From Clostridiales bacterium (GTDB lineage Bacteria > Bacillota > Clostridia > Christensenellales > Borkfalkiaceae), in contig SVIP01000002.1 in assembly GCA_015069425.1 (NCBI GenBank), forward strand, positions 1-64,000: a stretch of DNA of 64,000 nt. Direction: 5' to 3'. The notes below the pieces were generated by a model. That model ran no database searches, had not been told where the DNA came from, and saw only the letters and a program-made list of their open reading frames with translations. The position numbers were made by a program, and so were the translations under genes. Below, one piece after another: positions 43,267 through 52,757 of the stretch (positions within the stretch are counted from its first letter, which is position 1; every line of letters starts with the position of its first letter).

Positions 43267-45086
43267 TTTAGCCCTTCCTTAGTTAAAAAATTTATAATAT
43301 TGGTTGCCATCTCGTCGCCTATACCTTGCACCGTCTTAAGTTCTTCTGCCGTTGCGGAAATTATGCCCGATAAATCCTTAAACCGCTCGATAAGTGCATG
43401 CTTTTTAACCTTGCCTAGTCCTTTAACACCGTCCAAAGCCGAAGACAGCGAGCGTTTACCTCTCAAAGAATGGTGATAGGTTATGGCAAAGCGATGCGCC
43501 TCGTCACGAATTCTTTGTAGCATTTTCAAGCAATAATCTCGTCTTTCTAAAATAACTGGATTAGGATTTCCTACTAAGAAGATTTCCTCTTCACGCTCTG
43601 CAAGTGAAATTAAATCAATATCTGTTATATTAAACTCTTCAAAAACGGCTTTAACGCTACTTAATTGCCCTTTTCCACCATCTACTATGATTAAATCGGG
43701 TTTTGGGAACTTTTCCGCATCAGAAGAGAGGCGTGCTAAACGCCTACGCATAACTTCTTGGTGGCTTTTATAATCGTCCGCACCCTCAACCGTTTTAATC
43801 TTAAATCTGCGATAAGAATCAAAATCAGGCTCACCGTCAATAAAGACGACCATACTTCCCACTTTATCAACACCGCTAATATTGGAAATATCGTAACATT
43901 CCATACGCTTTGGGTAATTTTTAAGGGCAAGTTTTTCTTGCAAAGTTTTGCAAGCGGTAACAGTCATATCGTTTTTATGCTTGATTTTATCAACTGCTGT
44001 TAAAAGATGCTCTTCTGCATTTACCCCAGCCATATCGGCTAACTGTTTTCTAACGCCTTGCTTAACAGTTAAAATACTAACTGCCTTGCCAAATTCTTTT
44101 TTTAAATACCCCTCTAATAAGTCTGTATCAGCAACTTCTGTTGCAGAGATAATTTCGTCTGGTATATCAGAATCCTTTTTATAATATCTACTAATAAATT
44201 CAGATAACGCCTCGCCGTCAGATAAGGTTGCACTCTCAAATGCAAAATTTTTACTGCCGAGCATTCTGCCATTTCTAACTATTAATAGGTTTACGGTTGA
44301 ATAAATACCATTCGCACGGTAAGCTAATACGTCTGCGTTTAAGAATTTATTGAGCGAAGTAATTCTTTTCAGTTTGATTTTATCAAGCCCTAAAAGGTTC
44401 TCTTTATATCGAAGTGCAAGTTCAAATTCTTCACGCTCTGCCGCCTCTTGCATTTTTTCTTTTAAGAGTTTTTCCGCATAAGCCGTTTCTCCGTTTAAAA
44501 AGTCTACAGCACTATTTACTAAGGCATCATACTCTTCTTTGTTTATAAACCCAGCACAAGGAGCAGGACATTTTTTAATGTGATAATTTAGGCAAGGTTT
44601 AATAGCCTTTTCGGGATTAAGCTTTTTGTCACAAGGACGCACGGAAAAAGCAAGATTAAGTATTTCCAAAACAGACTTAACCGAAATGCCACCCATAAAT
44701 GGCCCGAAATATTTTGCGCCGTCCTTTTTAATTTTTCTCGTTACCGAAAAGGTTGGGAAAGGCTCTTTTAAGTCGATTTTAATATACGGATAGGTTTTGT
44801 CGTCCTTTAATAGTATATTATATCTCGGTTTATGCTTTTTTATTAAATTGTTTTCTAACGACAGTGCGTCTATCTCACTCGGAACGATAATATAGTAAAA
44901 GTCAGCGATATTTTTAACCATAGCCATAACCTTTTCGGTTTTAACGGTATTAAAAAAATATTGCCTTACACGATTTTTAAGATTTTTTGCCTTTCCGACG
45001 TAAATTATTTGACCGTCGCTACCCAACATAACGTAAACACCGGGATTTGTTGGCAAATGTTGTAATTTATCTTCTATTATCCCCAC
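43263..45086 (-). CDS. uvrC: UvrABC excision nuclease subunit C
   Basis: This 607-residue protein makes both incisions in nucleotide excision repair. It has an N-terminal GIY-YIG domain (GVYVMLGSDGQIIYVGKAKN), a UVR motif around 205-240, a central cysteine pattern in CLNYHIKKCPAPC, the RNase H-like C-terminal nuclease (ECYDISNISG, IVDGGKGQL) and two helix-hairpin-helix motifs at the end (LDGVKGLGKVKKHAL, VQGIGDEMATNIINFL). Length matches the family. It is the first gene of the uvrC-HAD-lon-engB run. Confidence 0.96.
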   Translation of the reverse strand: MGIIEDKLQHLPTNPGVYVMLGSDGQIIYVGKAKNLKNRVRQYFFNTVKTEKVMAMVKNIADFYYIIVPSEIDALSLENNLIKKHKPRYNILLKDDKTYPYIKIDLKEPFPTFSVTRKIKKDGAKYFGPFMGGISVKSVLEILNLAFSVRPCDKKLNPEKAIKPCLNYHIKKCPAPCAGFINKEEYDALVNSAVDFLNGETAYAEKLLKEKMQEAAEREEFELALRYKENLLGLDKIKLKRITSLNKFLNADVLAYRANGIYSTVNLLIVRNGRMLGSKNFAFESATLSDGEALSEFISRYYKKDSDIPDEIISATEVADTDLLEGYLKKEFGKAVSILTVKQGVRKQLADMAGVNAEEHLLTAVDKIKHKNDMTVTACKTLQEKLALKNYPKRMECYDISNISGVDKVGSMVVFIDGEPDFDSYRRFKIKTVEGADDYKSHQEVMRRRLARLSSDAEKFPKPDLIIVDGGKGQLSSVKAVFEEFNITDIDLISLAEREEEIFLVGNPNPVILERRDYCLKMLQRIRDEAHRFAITYHHSLRGKRSLSSALDGVKGLGKVKKHALIERFKDLSGIISATAEELKTVQGIGDEMATNIINFLTKEGLK

Positions 45087-45125
45087 ATTAACATTATAAC
45101 CGATTTTATTCTAATTTACAAGCAC

Positions 45126-45458
45126 TTAATACCCCAAAAATTCCACACCCTTTAAAAGAACGTCGTTTAATATTTCATTTCTAAGCGAATAAAACACAAC
45201 TTTCCCTTGACGCCTTGTAGTAACGGCATTTAAATTTTTTAATAATCTTAATTGATGCGATACTGTCGTTTGATTAAGTTTAAGCAAATTAGATAGGTCA
45301 CTGACACACATCTCACTGATTGCTAAAGCGGAAATCATTCTTAGTCTCGTATAATCGGAAAAAATCGAGAAAAAACAAACTAAATCGTCTAAAATTTCTC
45401 CGTTCGGCACGTAATCGTTAACCAAGGTTTGTAATCTCTTGTCAAGTAATAATTCCAT
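45126..45458 (-). CDS. ArsR/SmtB family winged-helix regulator
   Basis: This 110-residue protein is a compact winged helix: FFSIFSDYTRLRMISALAIS, SDLSNLLKLNQTTVSHQLRLL as the recognition part, and VTTRRQGKVVFYSLRN as the wing. A CVSDL metal-site motif (MCVSDL) is present in helix alpha-3, as in metal-sensing members, but only one cysteine is seen. A degenerate palindrome just upstream may be its operator. The ligand is unknown, and no metal transporter is adjacent. Confidence 0.87.
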   Translation of the reverse strand: MELLLDKRLQTLVNDYVPNGEILDDLVCFFSIFSDYTRLRMISALAISEMCVSDLSNLLKLNQTTVSHQLRLLKNLNAVTTRRQGKVVFYSLRNEILNDVLLKGVEFLGY

Positions 45459-45472
45459 AATAGGTCTCCTTT

Positions 45473-45495
45473 ATATACATTGAATGAACATATAT
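45473..45495. promoter_or_regulatory. Candidate ArsR operator
   Basis: An imperfect 23-bp palindrome with ATATA/TATAT ends and a GAATGAACATATAT half-site typical of ArsR operators lies 14 bases upstream of the ArsR start codon. Confidence 0.4.
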
Positions 45496-45580
45496 TATCA
45501 CAATAAGAATAAGTTATTTTAAAAATAAATGGCGCATAAAATAGAAAAAGAGCGTATTTTAAAAAACTTGGAGGTTAAAC

Positions 45581-45760
45581 ATGAATAATAACTTAACTCT
45601 AATTGCGCTTTTATTTTTGCTGTTGTGTAATAATAATATAAACACTACACAACTATTATTGCTGTTAGCCTTACTATCGACAAGCGGTTGCGGTAATTTA
45701 TTCAACACCTTTAATAATACAAACAATAACTGCAACAACTACAACACTAACTTTAACTGA
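45581..45760 (+). CDS. Small Leu- and Asn-rich hydrophobic protein, 59 residues, unrecognised
   Basis: A CTTGGAGGTTAAAC ribosome binding site, near perfect, stands before an ATG that opens 59 codons. The peptide has two hydrophobic stretches (LTLIALLFLLLC at 5-16 and LLLLLALLSTSGCG at 25-38), split by NNNINTTQ. It ends in an asparagine-rich tail with 11 Asn in the last 20 residues. Three cysteines are present. A terminator follows directly. A CATAAAATA box at 45535-45543 recalls sporulation sigma -10 sequences, but no -35 was found. No family was recognised. It is likely a membrane or spore-surface microprotein. Confidence 0.7.
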   Translation: MNNNLTLIALLFLLLCNNNINTTQLLLLLALLSTSGCGNLFNTFNNTNNNCNNYNTNFN

Positions 45761-45773
45761 AAAACAATAGAAA

Positions 45774-45798
45774 AAAAGCAGGTCGTTGACCTGCTTTT
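45774..45798 (+). terminator. Terminator of the small-protein gene
   Basis: AAAAGCAGGTC and GACCTGCTTTT enclose a GTT loop 13 bases after the stop codon. Confidence 0.85.
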
Positions 45799-45810
45799 GT
45801 TTATTTTATA

Positions 45811-45995
45811 AAGTTTAAGCGGTTAGTTGCGAGTGCGATATTAGACACTTGTTCTGAATGCCTTTTTAAGGAATTAGATACGAGTAAGACGAGAAAAGTG
45901 AAAAACCACCGACAGGCGCGTACTTTTTGTACGTAACTGTTGGTGGTTTGATACTTGACAAAGTATTACGAAGTATATAATCCCTTAAAAATTAG
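45811..45995. repeat. Palindromic intergenic element, copy A
   Basis: Outer arms at 45863-45881 and the complement of 45973-45991 match over 17 of 19 bases (both begin TTTTTAAGG). They enclose a strong inner hairpin at 45903-45949 (AAACCACC/GGTGGTTT). The ends resemble those of copy B at 58266-58390 (left ATTAGATACGAGTAAGAC versus TTTAGAAGCGAGTTAGAC). A second left-type end (GCGGTTAGTTGCGAGT) at about 45818 suggests a nested or rearranged copy. The element fills the space between the small-protein terminator and the gapA stop codon. Confidence 0.6.
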
Positions 45996-47014
45996 ATTTC
46001 TGAGAAATACTTAATAGTTCTTACCATTTGGCTGGTGTATGAGTTTTCGTTGTCATACCAAGAAACAACTTGTACTTGATAAGTTTCATCGTCAATCTTA
46101 GATACCATGGTTTGAGTAGCATCGAAGAGTGAACCAAACTTCATACCGATAACGTCAGATGATACGATTTCGTCGGTGTTGTAGCCGAAAGATTCGGTAG
46201 CTTGTGCTTTCATAGCAGCGTTGATGCCGTCTTTGGTTACGTCCTTACCCTTAACAACTGCGATAAGGATAGTGGTTGAACCAGTAGCAGTAGGAACACG
46301 TTGAGCAGCACCGATAAGCTTGCCGTTGAGTTCAGGAATAACGAGACCGATTGCTTTAGCAGCACCAGTTGAGTTAGGAACAATGTTCATTGCACCTGCT
46401 CTTGAACGTCTCTTATCACCCTTTCTTTGTGGACCGTCAAGAATCATTTGGTCACCAGTGTAAGCGTGAACGGTAGTCATGATACCAGATTGGATAGGAG
46501 CGTAATCGTTAAGAGCCTTAGCCATAGGAGCAAGACAGTTAGTGGTGCAAGATGCAGCAGAAATGATCTTGTCTTCAGCAGTTAAGCTCTTGTGGTTTAC
46601 GTTGTAAACGATAGTGGGGAGGTCGTTACCTGCAGGAGCAGAAATAACAACTTTCTTAGCACCAGCAACGATGTGTGCTTGTGCTTTTTCTTTGCTGGTA
46701 TAGAAACCAGTACATTCTAAAACAACGTCAACGTCGTATTGAGCCCATGGGCATTCAGCAGCGTTAGCGCATTTAGAAATTTTAATTTCTTTTCCGTCAA
46801 CAATGATTGAATCTTCAGTAGATTCAACAGTGTGACCTTGAGCTACGTAGTTACCTTGCATTGTGTCGTATTTAAGAAGATGAGCGAGCATTTCTGGGCT
46901 GGTAAGGTCGTTGATAGCAACAACTTCATAACCTTCTGCGCCGAACATCTGTCTGAAAGCAAGACGACCGATACGTCCGAAACCGTTAATTGCAACTTTA
47001 GTTACTTTTGACAT
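45992..47014 (-). CDS. gapA: Glyceraldehyde-3-phosphate dehydrogenase
   Basis: This 340-residue glycolytic enzyme oxidizes glyceraldehyde-3-phosphate with NAD. It has [17 protein letters not shown], the catalytic [13 protein letters not shown] cysteine, [13 protein letters not shown] and [17 protein letters not shown]. The start at 47014 follows GGAGGACATTAGA; an upstream in-frame ATG at 47083 lies in the promoter -10 region and is rejected. It has its own promoter between it and the M29 peptidase gene. Confidence 0.97.
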   Translation of the reverse strand: MSKVTKVAINGFGRIGRLAFRQMFGAEGYEVVAINDLTSPEMLAHLLKYDTMQGNYVAQGHTVESTEDSIIVDGKEIKISKCANAAECPWAQYDVDVVLECTGFYTSKEKAQAHIVAGAKKVVISAPAGNDLPTIVYNVNHKSLTAEDKIISAASCTTNCLAPMAKALNDYAPIQSGIMTTVHAYTGDQMILDGPQRKGDKRRSRAGAMNIVPNSTGAAKAIGLVIPELNGKLIGAAQRVPTATGSTTILIAVVKGKDVTKDGINAAMKAQATESFGYNTDEIVSSDVIGMKFGSLFDATQTMVSKIDDETYQVQVVSWYDNENSYTSQMVRTIKYFSEI

Positions 47015-47081
47015 TCTAATGTCCTCCAAATATGATTTTTTTTCTAAAATTTTTAAATTTTTTCCAAATTTCGTCTTATAC

Positions 47082-47110
47082 ATTATATCCCTAAAACCGC
47101 ATTAAGTCAA
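47082..47110 (-). promoter_or_regulatory. gapA promoter
   Basis: TTGACT (47110-47105) and TATAAT (47087-47082) with a 17-base spacer. The leader is about 60 bases. Confidence 0.82.
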
Positions 47111-47123
47111 TCGTTTATAAGCG

Positions 47124-48239
47124 TTATTTTAAATTTTCGGGATTTAAGACGGTTAAATCGTCTGGAACGAACAATCCGTCTTTTCTAATTAGTTCTCCGT
47201 CAAGATAAATTTCTCCACCGCCGTATTCTTTGGTTTGAATTTGAACTAAATCCCAATGAATAGCCGAAACGTTTCCATTGTCGCAATCGTCATAACAAGA
47301 GCCGGGCGTGAAATGAATTGAGCCAGAAATTTTTTCGTCAAACAAAATATCCCCCATTGGACGATTTATATACGGGTTTACTCCAAAAGCAAACTCGCCT
47401 ATATACCTTGCCCCTTCGTCGGTGTTTAAGATAGCGTTTAGTTTTTCGGTATCGTTTGCGATAGCATTGATAATTTTGCCGTCTTTAAATGTCAAGGAAA
47501 CATTTTCAAACTTAAATCCGTTCTCAACTGACGGTGCGTTATAAGTAATTACACCGTTTACGCTGTTCCTTACGGGTGCTGTATAAATTTCCCCATCGGG
47601 AATATTGCGTTTCCCCGAACACTTTTTACTGCCTATACCTTTAATAGAAAAGGAAATATCAGTATCTTTTGCTATAATTCTAACTTTATCAGCCTTATCT
47701 AAGCGCGCTTTTAATGCGTCCATCGCCCTATCCATTTTAGAATAATCAAGATTACAAACCTTAAAATAAAAATCTTCAAAAGAGTCGGTACTCATACCCG
47801 CTTGTTGTGCCATGCCTTGGTTAGGATAGCGAAGCACAACCCACTTTGTTTTTTTCACTCTAAGTTCATGATGAACGGGGTGGGAATAAAATTCGCTTTC
47901 TATCTGCATATTTTTTTCAGGAACGTCAGATAATTCGTTGCAATTTTCTCCGCCACGAACACCTATGTAAGCGTCCATTTCTTGCATACGGAAAGAGTCG
48001 TACTTTGCCTTTAGTTTTGCGTATTCTTCGGTATTACCTAAAAGAAGTTCTCTAGTAACCCTATTGTCGTATATCTCCACGAAAGGGTATGCCCCTACAG
48101 CGTAAGCCTCTTTAACGAGTGCGTTGACTAGCATATAGTCAATACCCTTAGCCTCTATAAGTACTTTTTCGCCTTTTTTAAGTTCACACGAATAATTAAT
48201 AAGCCCTTTTGCGAGCGCGTTAATTCTTTGGTCTTGCAT
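47124..48239 (-). CDS. M29 family aminopeptidase (PepS/AmpS-like)
   Basis: This 371-residue metallopeptidase has the family layout. The N-terminal domain has LINYSCELKKGEKVLIEAKG. The metal-binding C-terminal domain has GEIYTAPVRNSVNGVITYNA, GARYIGEFAFGVNP, GSIHFTPGSCYDDCDNGN and SAIHWDLVQIQ. It removes N-terminal residues from peptides in the cytoplasm. ATG 48239 is preceded by AAAAAAGGTGG. It is monocistronic or weakly linked to gapA downstream. Confidence 0.9.
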   Translation of the reverse strand: MQDQRINALAKGLINYSCELKKGEKVLIEAKGIDYMLVNALVKEAYAVGAYPFVEIYDNRVTRELLLGNTEEYAKLKAKYDSFRMQEMDAYIGVRGGENCNELSDVPEKNMQIESEFYSHPVHHELRVKKTKWVVLRYPNQGMAQQAGMSTDSFEDFYFKVCNLDYSKMDRAMDALKARLDKADKVRIIAKDTDISFSIKGIGSKKCSGKRNIPDGEIYTAPVRNSVNGVITYNAPSVENGFKFENVSLTFKDGKIINAIANDTEKLNAILNTDEGARYIGEFAFGVNPYINRPMGDILFDEKISGSIHFTPGSCYDDCDNGNVSAIHWDLVQIQTKEYGGGEIYLDGELIRKDGLFVPDDLTVLNPENLK

Positions 48240-48336
48240 ATTAAACCACCTTTTTTACATTATATCAAAAATATTATACTACTTAACCGCTTTTTTATAA
48301 AGTATTTTCATTTAAATTTAAAATTTATTTGCTAAT

Positions 48337-48378
48337 TTGACAAAAACAATATATAATATATCTTGACCATATGTGGTC
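48337..48378 (+). promoter_or_regulatory. fba promoter with an overlapping inverted repeat
   Basis: TTGACA (48337-48342) with TATCTT (48359-48364, 16-base spacer) is the best promoter. The inverted repeat GACCA-TATG-TGGTC (48365-48378) would lie at the transcription start and could be an operator. Confidence 0.4.
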
Positions 48379-48432
48379 TGTATAACAATTTGAAAAAAAT
48401 TTATATTTAAAATATTTTGGAGGAACATACAA

Positions 48433-49413
48433 ATGGCATTAGTAAACTCAAAGAAAATGTTCGAGCAAGCTTACAAAAACGGCTATGCAATCGGTGCATT
48501 TAACGTAAACAACATGGAAATCGTTCAAGGTATTACCGAAGCGTGTAAAGAAGAAAACGCTCCTGTAATTTTACAAGTTAGCAAAGGCGCAAGAGCTTAT
48601 GCAAACCATACCTATCTCGTAAAATTAGTTGAAGCTGCAGTTAAGGAATGTCCTGAAATTCCAATCGTTCTTCACCTTGACCACGGTCCCGACTTTGAAA
48701 CTTGTAAGTCTTGCATCGACGGCGGTTTCACTTCTGTTATGATTGACGGAAGCCACCTTCCTTTTGAAGAAAACATCGCTCTTACCAAAAAGGTAGTTGA
48801 CTACGCTCACGAACGTGGCGTTACAGTTGAAGGCGAACTCGGAACTTTAGCAGGTATCGAAGACGACGTTAAAGTTGAACACGGTGCTGAAAGCTACACC
48901 AAACCTGAAGAAGTTATCGAATTCGTAACCAGAACTGGTGTTGACAGCTTAGCAATCGCAATCGGAACTAGCCACGGTGCATATAAGTTCAAACCCGAAC
49001 AATGCACCAGAAACGAAGAAGGTATCTTAGTTCCACCTGCACTCCGTTTCGACATCTTAGAAGAAGTTTCTAAAAAACTCCCTGGTTTCCCAATCGTTTT
49101 ACACGGTTCTTCTTCAGTTCCACAAGACTACGTTAAAATGGTAAACGACAACGGCGGTAAAATGCCCGACGCTATCGGTGTTCCAGAAGAACAACTCAGA
49201 AAGGCTGCTGAACTTTCAGTTTGCAAAATCAATATCGACTCTGACCTCCGTTTAGCAATGACCGGTACTATCCGTCAATTCTTCAACGAAAAACCCGACA
49301 AGTTCGACCCAAGAGAATACTTAAAACCTGCACGTGCTAACATCAAAGAAATCGTTAGACATAAACTTAAGAACGTTCTTGGTTGCGCAGGCAAAGCAGA
49401 CGAATGCAAATAA
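48433..49413 (+). CDS. fba: Class II fructose-1,6-bisphosphate aldolase
   Basis: This 326-residue zinc aldolase splits fructose-1,6-bisphosphate. It has AFNVNNMEIVQGI, the zinc site VLHLDHGPDFE, GELGTLAGIEDDV, IGTSHGAYKF, VLHGSSSVPQ and the substrate loop KINIDSDLRLAM. GGAGGAACATACAA precedes the ATG. Codons are more biased than in neighbouring genes (few rare codons, many C-ending Asn, Asp and His codons), as expected for a highly expressed glycolytic gene. Confidence 0.97.
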   Translation: MALVNSKKMFEQAYKNGYAIGAFNVNNMEIVQGITEACKEENAPVILQVSKGARAYANHTYLVKLVEAAVKECPEIPIVLHLDHGPDFETCKSCIDGGFTSVMIDGSHLPFEENIALTKKVVDYAHERGVTVEGELGTLAGIEDDVKVEHGAESYTKPEEVIEFVTRTGVDSLAIAIGTSHGAYKFKPEQCTRNEEGILVPPALRFDILEEVSKKLPGFPIVLHGSSSVPQDYVKMVNDNGGKMPDAIGVPEEQLRKAAELSVCKINIDSDLRLAMTGTIRQFFNEKPDKFDPREYLKPARANIKEIVRHKLKNVLGCAGKADECK

Positions 49414-49431
49414 TAATTAATAAATAATAAA

Positions 49432-49468
49432 CATAAGAGGTTGTTAGAAAATCTAACAACCTCTTATG
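49432..49468. terminator. 17-bp perfect terminator after fba
   Basis: CATAAGAGGTTGTTAGA and its complement enclose an AAA loop, followed by TTTTT. Confidence 0.88.
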
Positions 49469-49471
49469 TTT

Positions 49472-49536
49472 TTAAACTGTGTAGCAACAACTAGGCTTTT
49501 AGTTTTGTTTCGCGACTAACGAAGTTTGTTTATCAA
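49472..49536. repeat. Palindromic intergenic element, short copy C
   Basis: It begins TTAAACTGTGTAGCAA (compare TTAAACGGTTTAGAAG in copy B). On the other strand it reads ACAAACTTCGTTAGTC-GCG (compare ATAAACTTCGTTATACTGCG in copy B). It is shorter and more diverged than the other copies and lies between the fba terminator and the XRE operators. Confidence 0.4.
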
Positions 49537-49603
49537 AATCTTGATAATTTAATTATAATATCAATATCTTGATAAGTCAAGCAATAATATCAATATTTTG
49601 ATA
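49531..49603. promoter_or_regulatory. Three spaced operators upstream of the XRE gene
   Basis: TATCAA-N4-TTGATA occurs three times, at 49531-49546, 49559-49574 and 49588-49603, with centres 28 and 29 bases apart. The TTGATA halves may double as -35 boxes. The array ends 23 bases before the XRE start codon and suggests cooperative autoregulation. Confidence 0.75.
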
Positions 49604-49626
49604 TTATTTTTTCGGAGATAAAAATT

Positions 49627-49824
49627 ATGTACGGAAAAAATATAAAAGATATTAGAATAATGAAAAACAAAACTCAACAAGAAGTATCTAAAAATACAGG
49701 ATTACCGCAAAATACAATTAGTTGGATAGAAAACGATAAAGGCATTCCTAATATTCAACAATGTATCAAATTAGCGGATTATTATAATATAAGTTTAGAC
49801 GAATTAGTAGGTCGAGATTTTTAA
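49627..49824 (+). CDS. XRE-family HTH regulator, 65 residues
   Basis: This short protein is a single Cro/CI-type helix-turn-helix: IKDIRIMKNKTQQEVSKNTG then LPQNTISWIENDKGIPN and a C-terminal YYNISLDELVG. It has no ligand or dimerization domain beyond the HTH. TTCGGAGATAAAAATT precedes the ATG. Three palindromic operators lie upstream, so it is probably an autorepressor. No second gene is co-transcribed before the terminator at 49858, so other targets must be elsewhere. Confidence 0.85.
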   Translation: MYGKNIKDIRIMKNKTQQEVSKNTGLPQNTISWIENDKGIPNIQQCIKLADYYNISLDELVGRDF

Positions 49825-49857
49825 GAAATAATTCAAACGTCTTTTTTGTGTTAAAAT

Positions 49858-49892
49858 AAAGCACACTACATTTGCAAAATGCAGTGTGCTTT
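49858..49892. terminator. Bidirectional terminator between XRE gene and groEL
   Basis: AAAGCACACT and AGTGTGCTTT with inner CATTT/AAATG pairing. It serves both convergent genes. Confidence 0.82.
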
Positions 49893-49935
49893 TATTGTTT
49901 ATTTAGTTATTGCTTTCCCCATAGGGAAAACAAGA

Positions 49936-51576
<1,641 letters not shown>

Positions 51577-51579
51577 TTA

Positions 51580-51864
51580 TTACTCTACTATAGCCAATAT
51601 ATCGCTTTGACGGATAATAGTTAATTCCTTTCCGTCTACCTTGAATTCACTGCCTGCATATTTAGAATAAAGTATAGTATCGCCTACCTTAACTTGCATT
51701 ACTATCTCTTTACCATCTATAACCCCACCAGGTCCTACTGCAACGATTTTTGCCATCTGTTGTTTTTCTTGTGATGCTGATGGAAGAATAAATCCACTTT
51801 GAGTTTTTTCTTCTGTTTCTAAGCTCTCGACTACTACTTTGTCGAATAAAGGTCTAACCTTCAT
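51580..51864 (-). CDS. groES: Co-chaperonin GroES
   Basis: This 94-residue protein is the GroEL cap. It starts MKVRPLFDKVVVESLE, has the mobile loop SGFILPSASQEKQQ, and GPGGVIDGKEIVMQVKVGD and YAGSEFKVDGKEL. ACGGAGGTATTTAAA precedes the ATG. It is the first gene of the groESL operon. Confidence 0.98.
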   Translation of the reverse strand: MKVRPLFDKVVVESLETEEKTQSGFILPSASQEKQQMAKIVAVGPGGVIDGKEIVMQVKVGDTILYSKYAGSEFKVDGKELTIIRQSDILAIVE

Positions 51865-51885
51865 TTTAAATACCTCCGTTTGCTT

Positions 51886-51912
51886 TTAGCACTCTCATTG
51901 TTCAAGTGCTAA
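51886..51912. promoter_or_regulatory. CIRCE element (HrcA operator)
   Basis: TTAGCACTC-N9-AAGTGCTAA matches the CIRCE consensus TTAGCACTC-N9-GAGTGCTAA with one difference. It lies directly after the promoter, so HrcA repression of groESL is expected. Confidence 0.93.
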
Positions 51913-51917
51913 CATTT

Positions 51918-51945
51918 ATTATAAACACTTAAATAAATTTGTCAA
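51918..51945 (-). promoter_or_regulatory. groESL promoter
   Basis: TTGACA (51945-51940) and TATAAT (51923-51918) with a 16-base spacer, followed immediately by CIRCE. Confidence 0.88.
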
Positions 51946-52038
51946 CAGTTTATGCACTAATTCTTTAATTTTTTTGGGATTTTTTTCCTGCTCTAATTTT
52001 TTTATGGCATATAAAGACAAAAAATGCATATTTAACGA

Positions 52039-52063
52039 AAAAAGAGAGCCTCGCTCTCTTTTT
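52039..52063. terminator. Terminator after the 180-residue protein gene
   Basis: AAAAAGAGAGC and GCTCTCTTTTT enclose a CTC loop. On the minus strand it follows the gene ending at 52085. Confidence 0.82.
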
Positions 52064-52084
52064 CTATTCTTTAACTATTGCTTA

Positions 52085-52627
52085 CTATTTCACTAATTGA
52101 CCAACCAAGTCCGCCTTAACGAAACGTGTCTTGCTTTCAATTCCTTTATTCTCAATAAGTGCGTCAATAAGCTTCATTGCGTTCTTAAAGCCTCTGTCAC
52201 TCTTTACTTTAACAGTAAACGGAACTTCAACGTGCGTTTTAACGTTGGATAAGTCTTTTTGGAAATAAATATTTTCATCAAACGCTTTGGGATCTAATGC
52301 CAAGTGAAGCTTAAGCGCTTTACCACGAATTGTCATCTTTGCAATGAGTTCTCTTCCATTACGATAAGACACGCCTCTTGAAGACACACGCATATTAATA
52401 TTTCTCAAACTCTTGAACTTATTATTAATAGCGTTAACGTATTCTTTAGTTTTTTCGTCCATGTTCCCAATTTTATCAGTGAAAGGAATACGACGTTTGC
52501 TATCTACACTTGAATCAACTTTCTTTTCAACCTTTTTTTCGGTAACAGGTGTTTCTTCAACAACAGTAGTTGCTACAACTTCTGCCTTTTTTTCTTTTTT
52601 GCCGAAAAGTTTAGAAAATAATCCCAT
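52085..52627 (-). CDS. Conserved protein of unknown function, 180 residues
   Basis: The protein starts with a basic FSKLFGKKEKK segment and a low-complexity Val/Glu/Lys linker (20-45). A compact domain follows from about 48 to 175 with MRVSSRGVSYRNGRELIAKM, IRGKALKLHLALDPKAF and FTVKVKSDRGFKNAMKLID. Similar domains are common in Clostridia, sometimes in several copies per protein, but no function is established that I can name. It is a single gene with its own strong promoter and terminator. Confidence 0.6.
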   Translation of the reverse strand: MGLFSKLFGKKEKKAEVVATTVVEETPVTEKKVEKKVDSSVDSKRRIPFTDKIGNMDEKTKEYVNAINNKFKSLRNINMRVSSRGVSYRNGRELIAKMTIRGKALKLHLALDPKAFDENIYFQKDLSNVKTHVEVPFTVKVKSDRGFKNAMKLIDALIENKGIESKTRFVKADLVGQLVK

Positions 52628-52680
52628 AGTTTTACTCCTCTTTATAAATTTAAGGTATAAATATATTCATACTTTATAAA

Positions 52681-52709
52681 ATTATAACATAATAACACAC
52701 AGTTGTCAA
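52681..52709 (-). promoter_or_regulatory. Promoter of the 180-residue protein gene
   Basis: TTGACA (52709-52704) and TATAAT (52686-52681), both perfect, with a 17-base spacer. Confidence 0.85.
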
Positions 52710-52757
52710 TGTTTATTTTAGTTGTTTTGTCCCTAAAAGCACAATAAACTCTAGCAA

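Noticed and set aside
49531..49603. A CRISPR-like array, because of three short repeats at regular spacing
   Set aside because: The units are 16-bp palindromes with 12-13 bases between them and no cas genes. They fit operators of the adjacent XRE gene.
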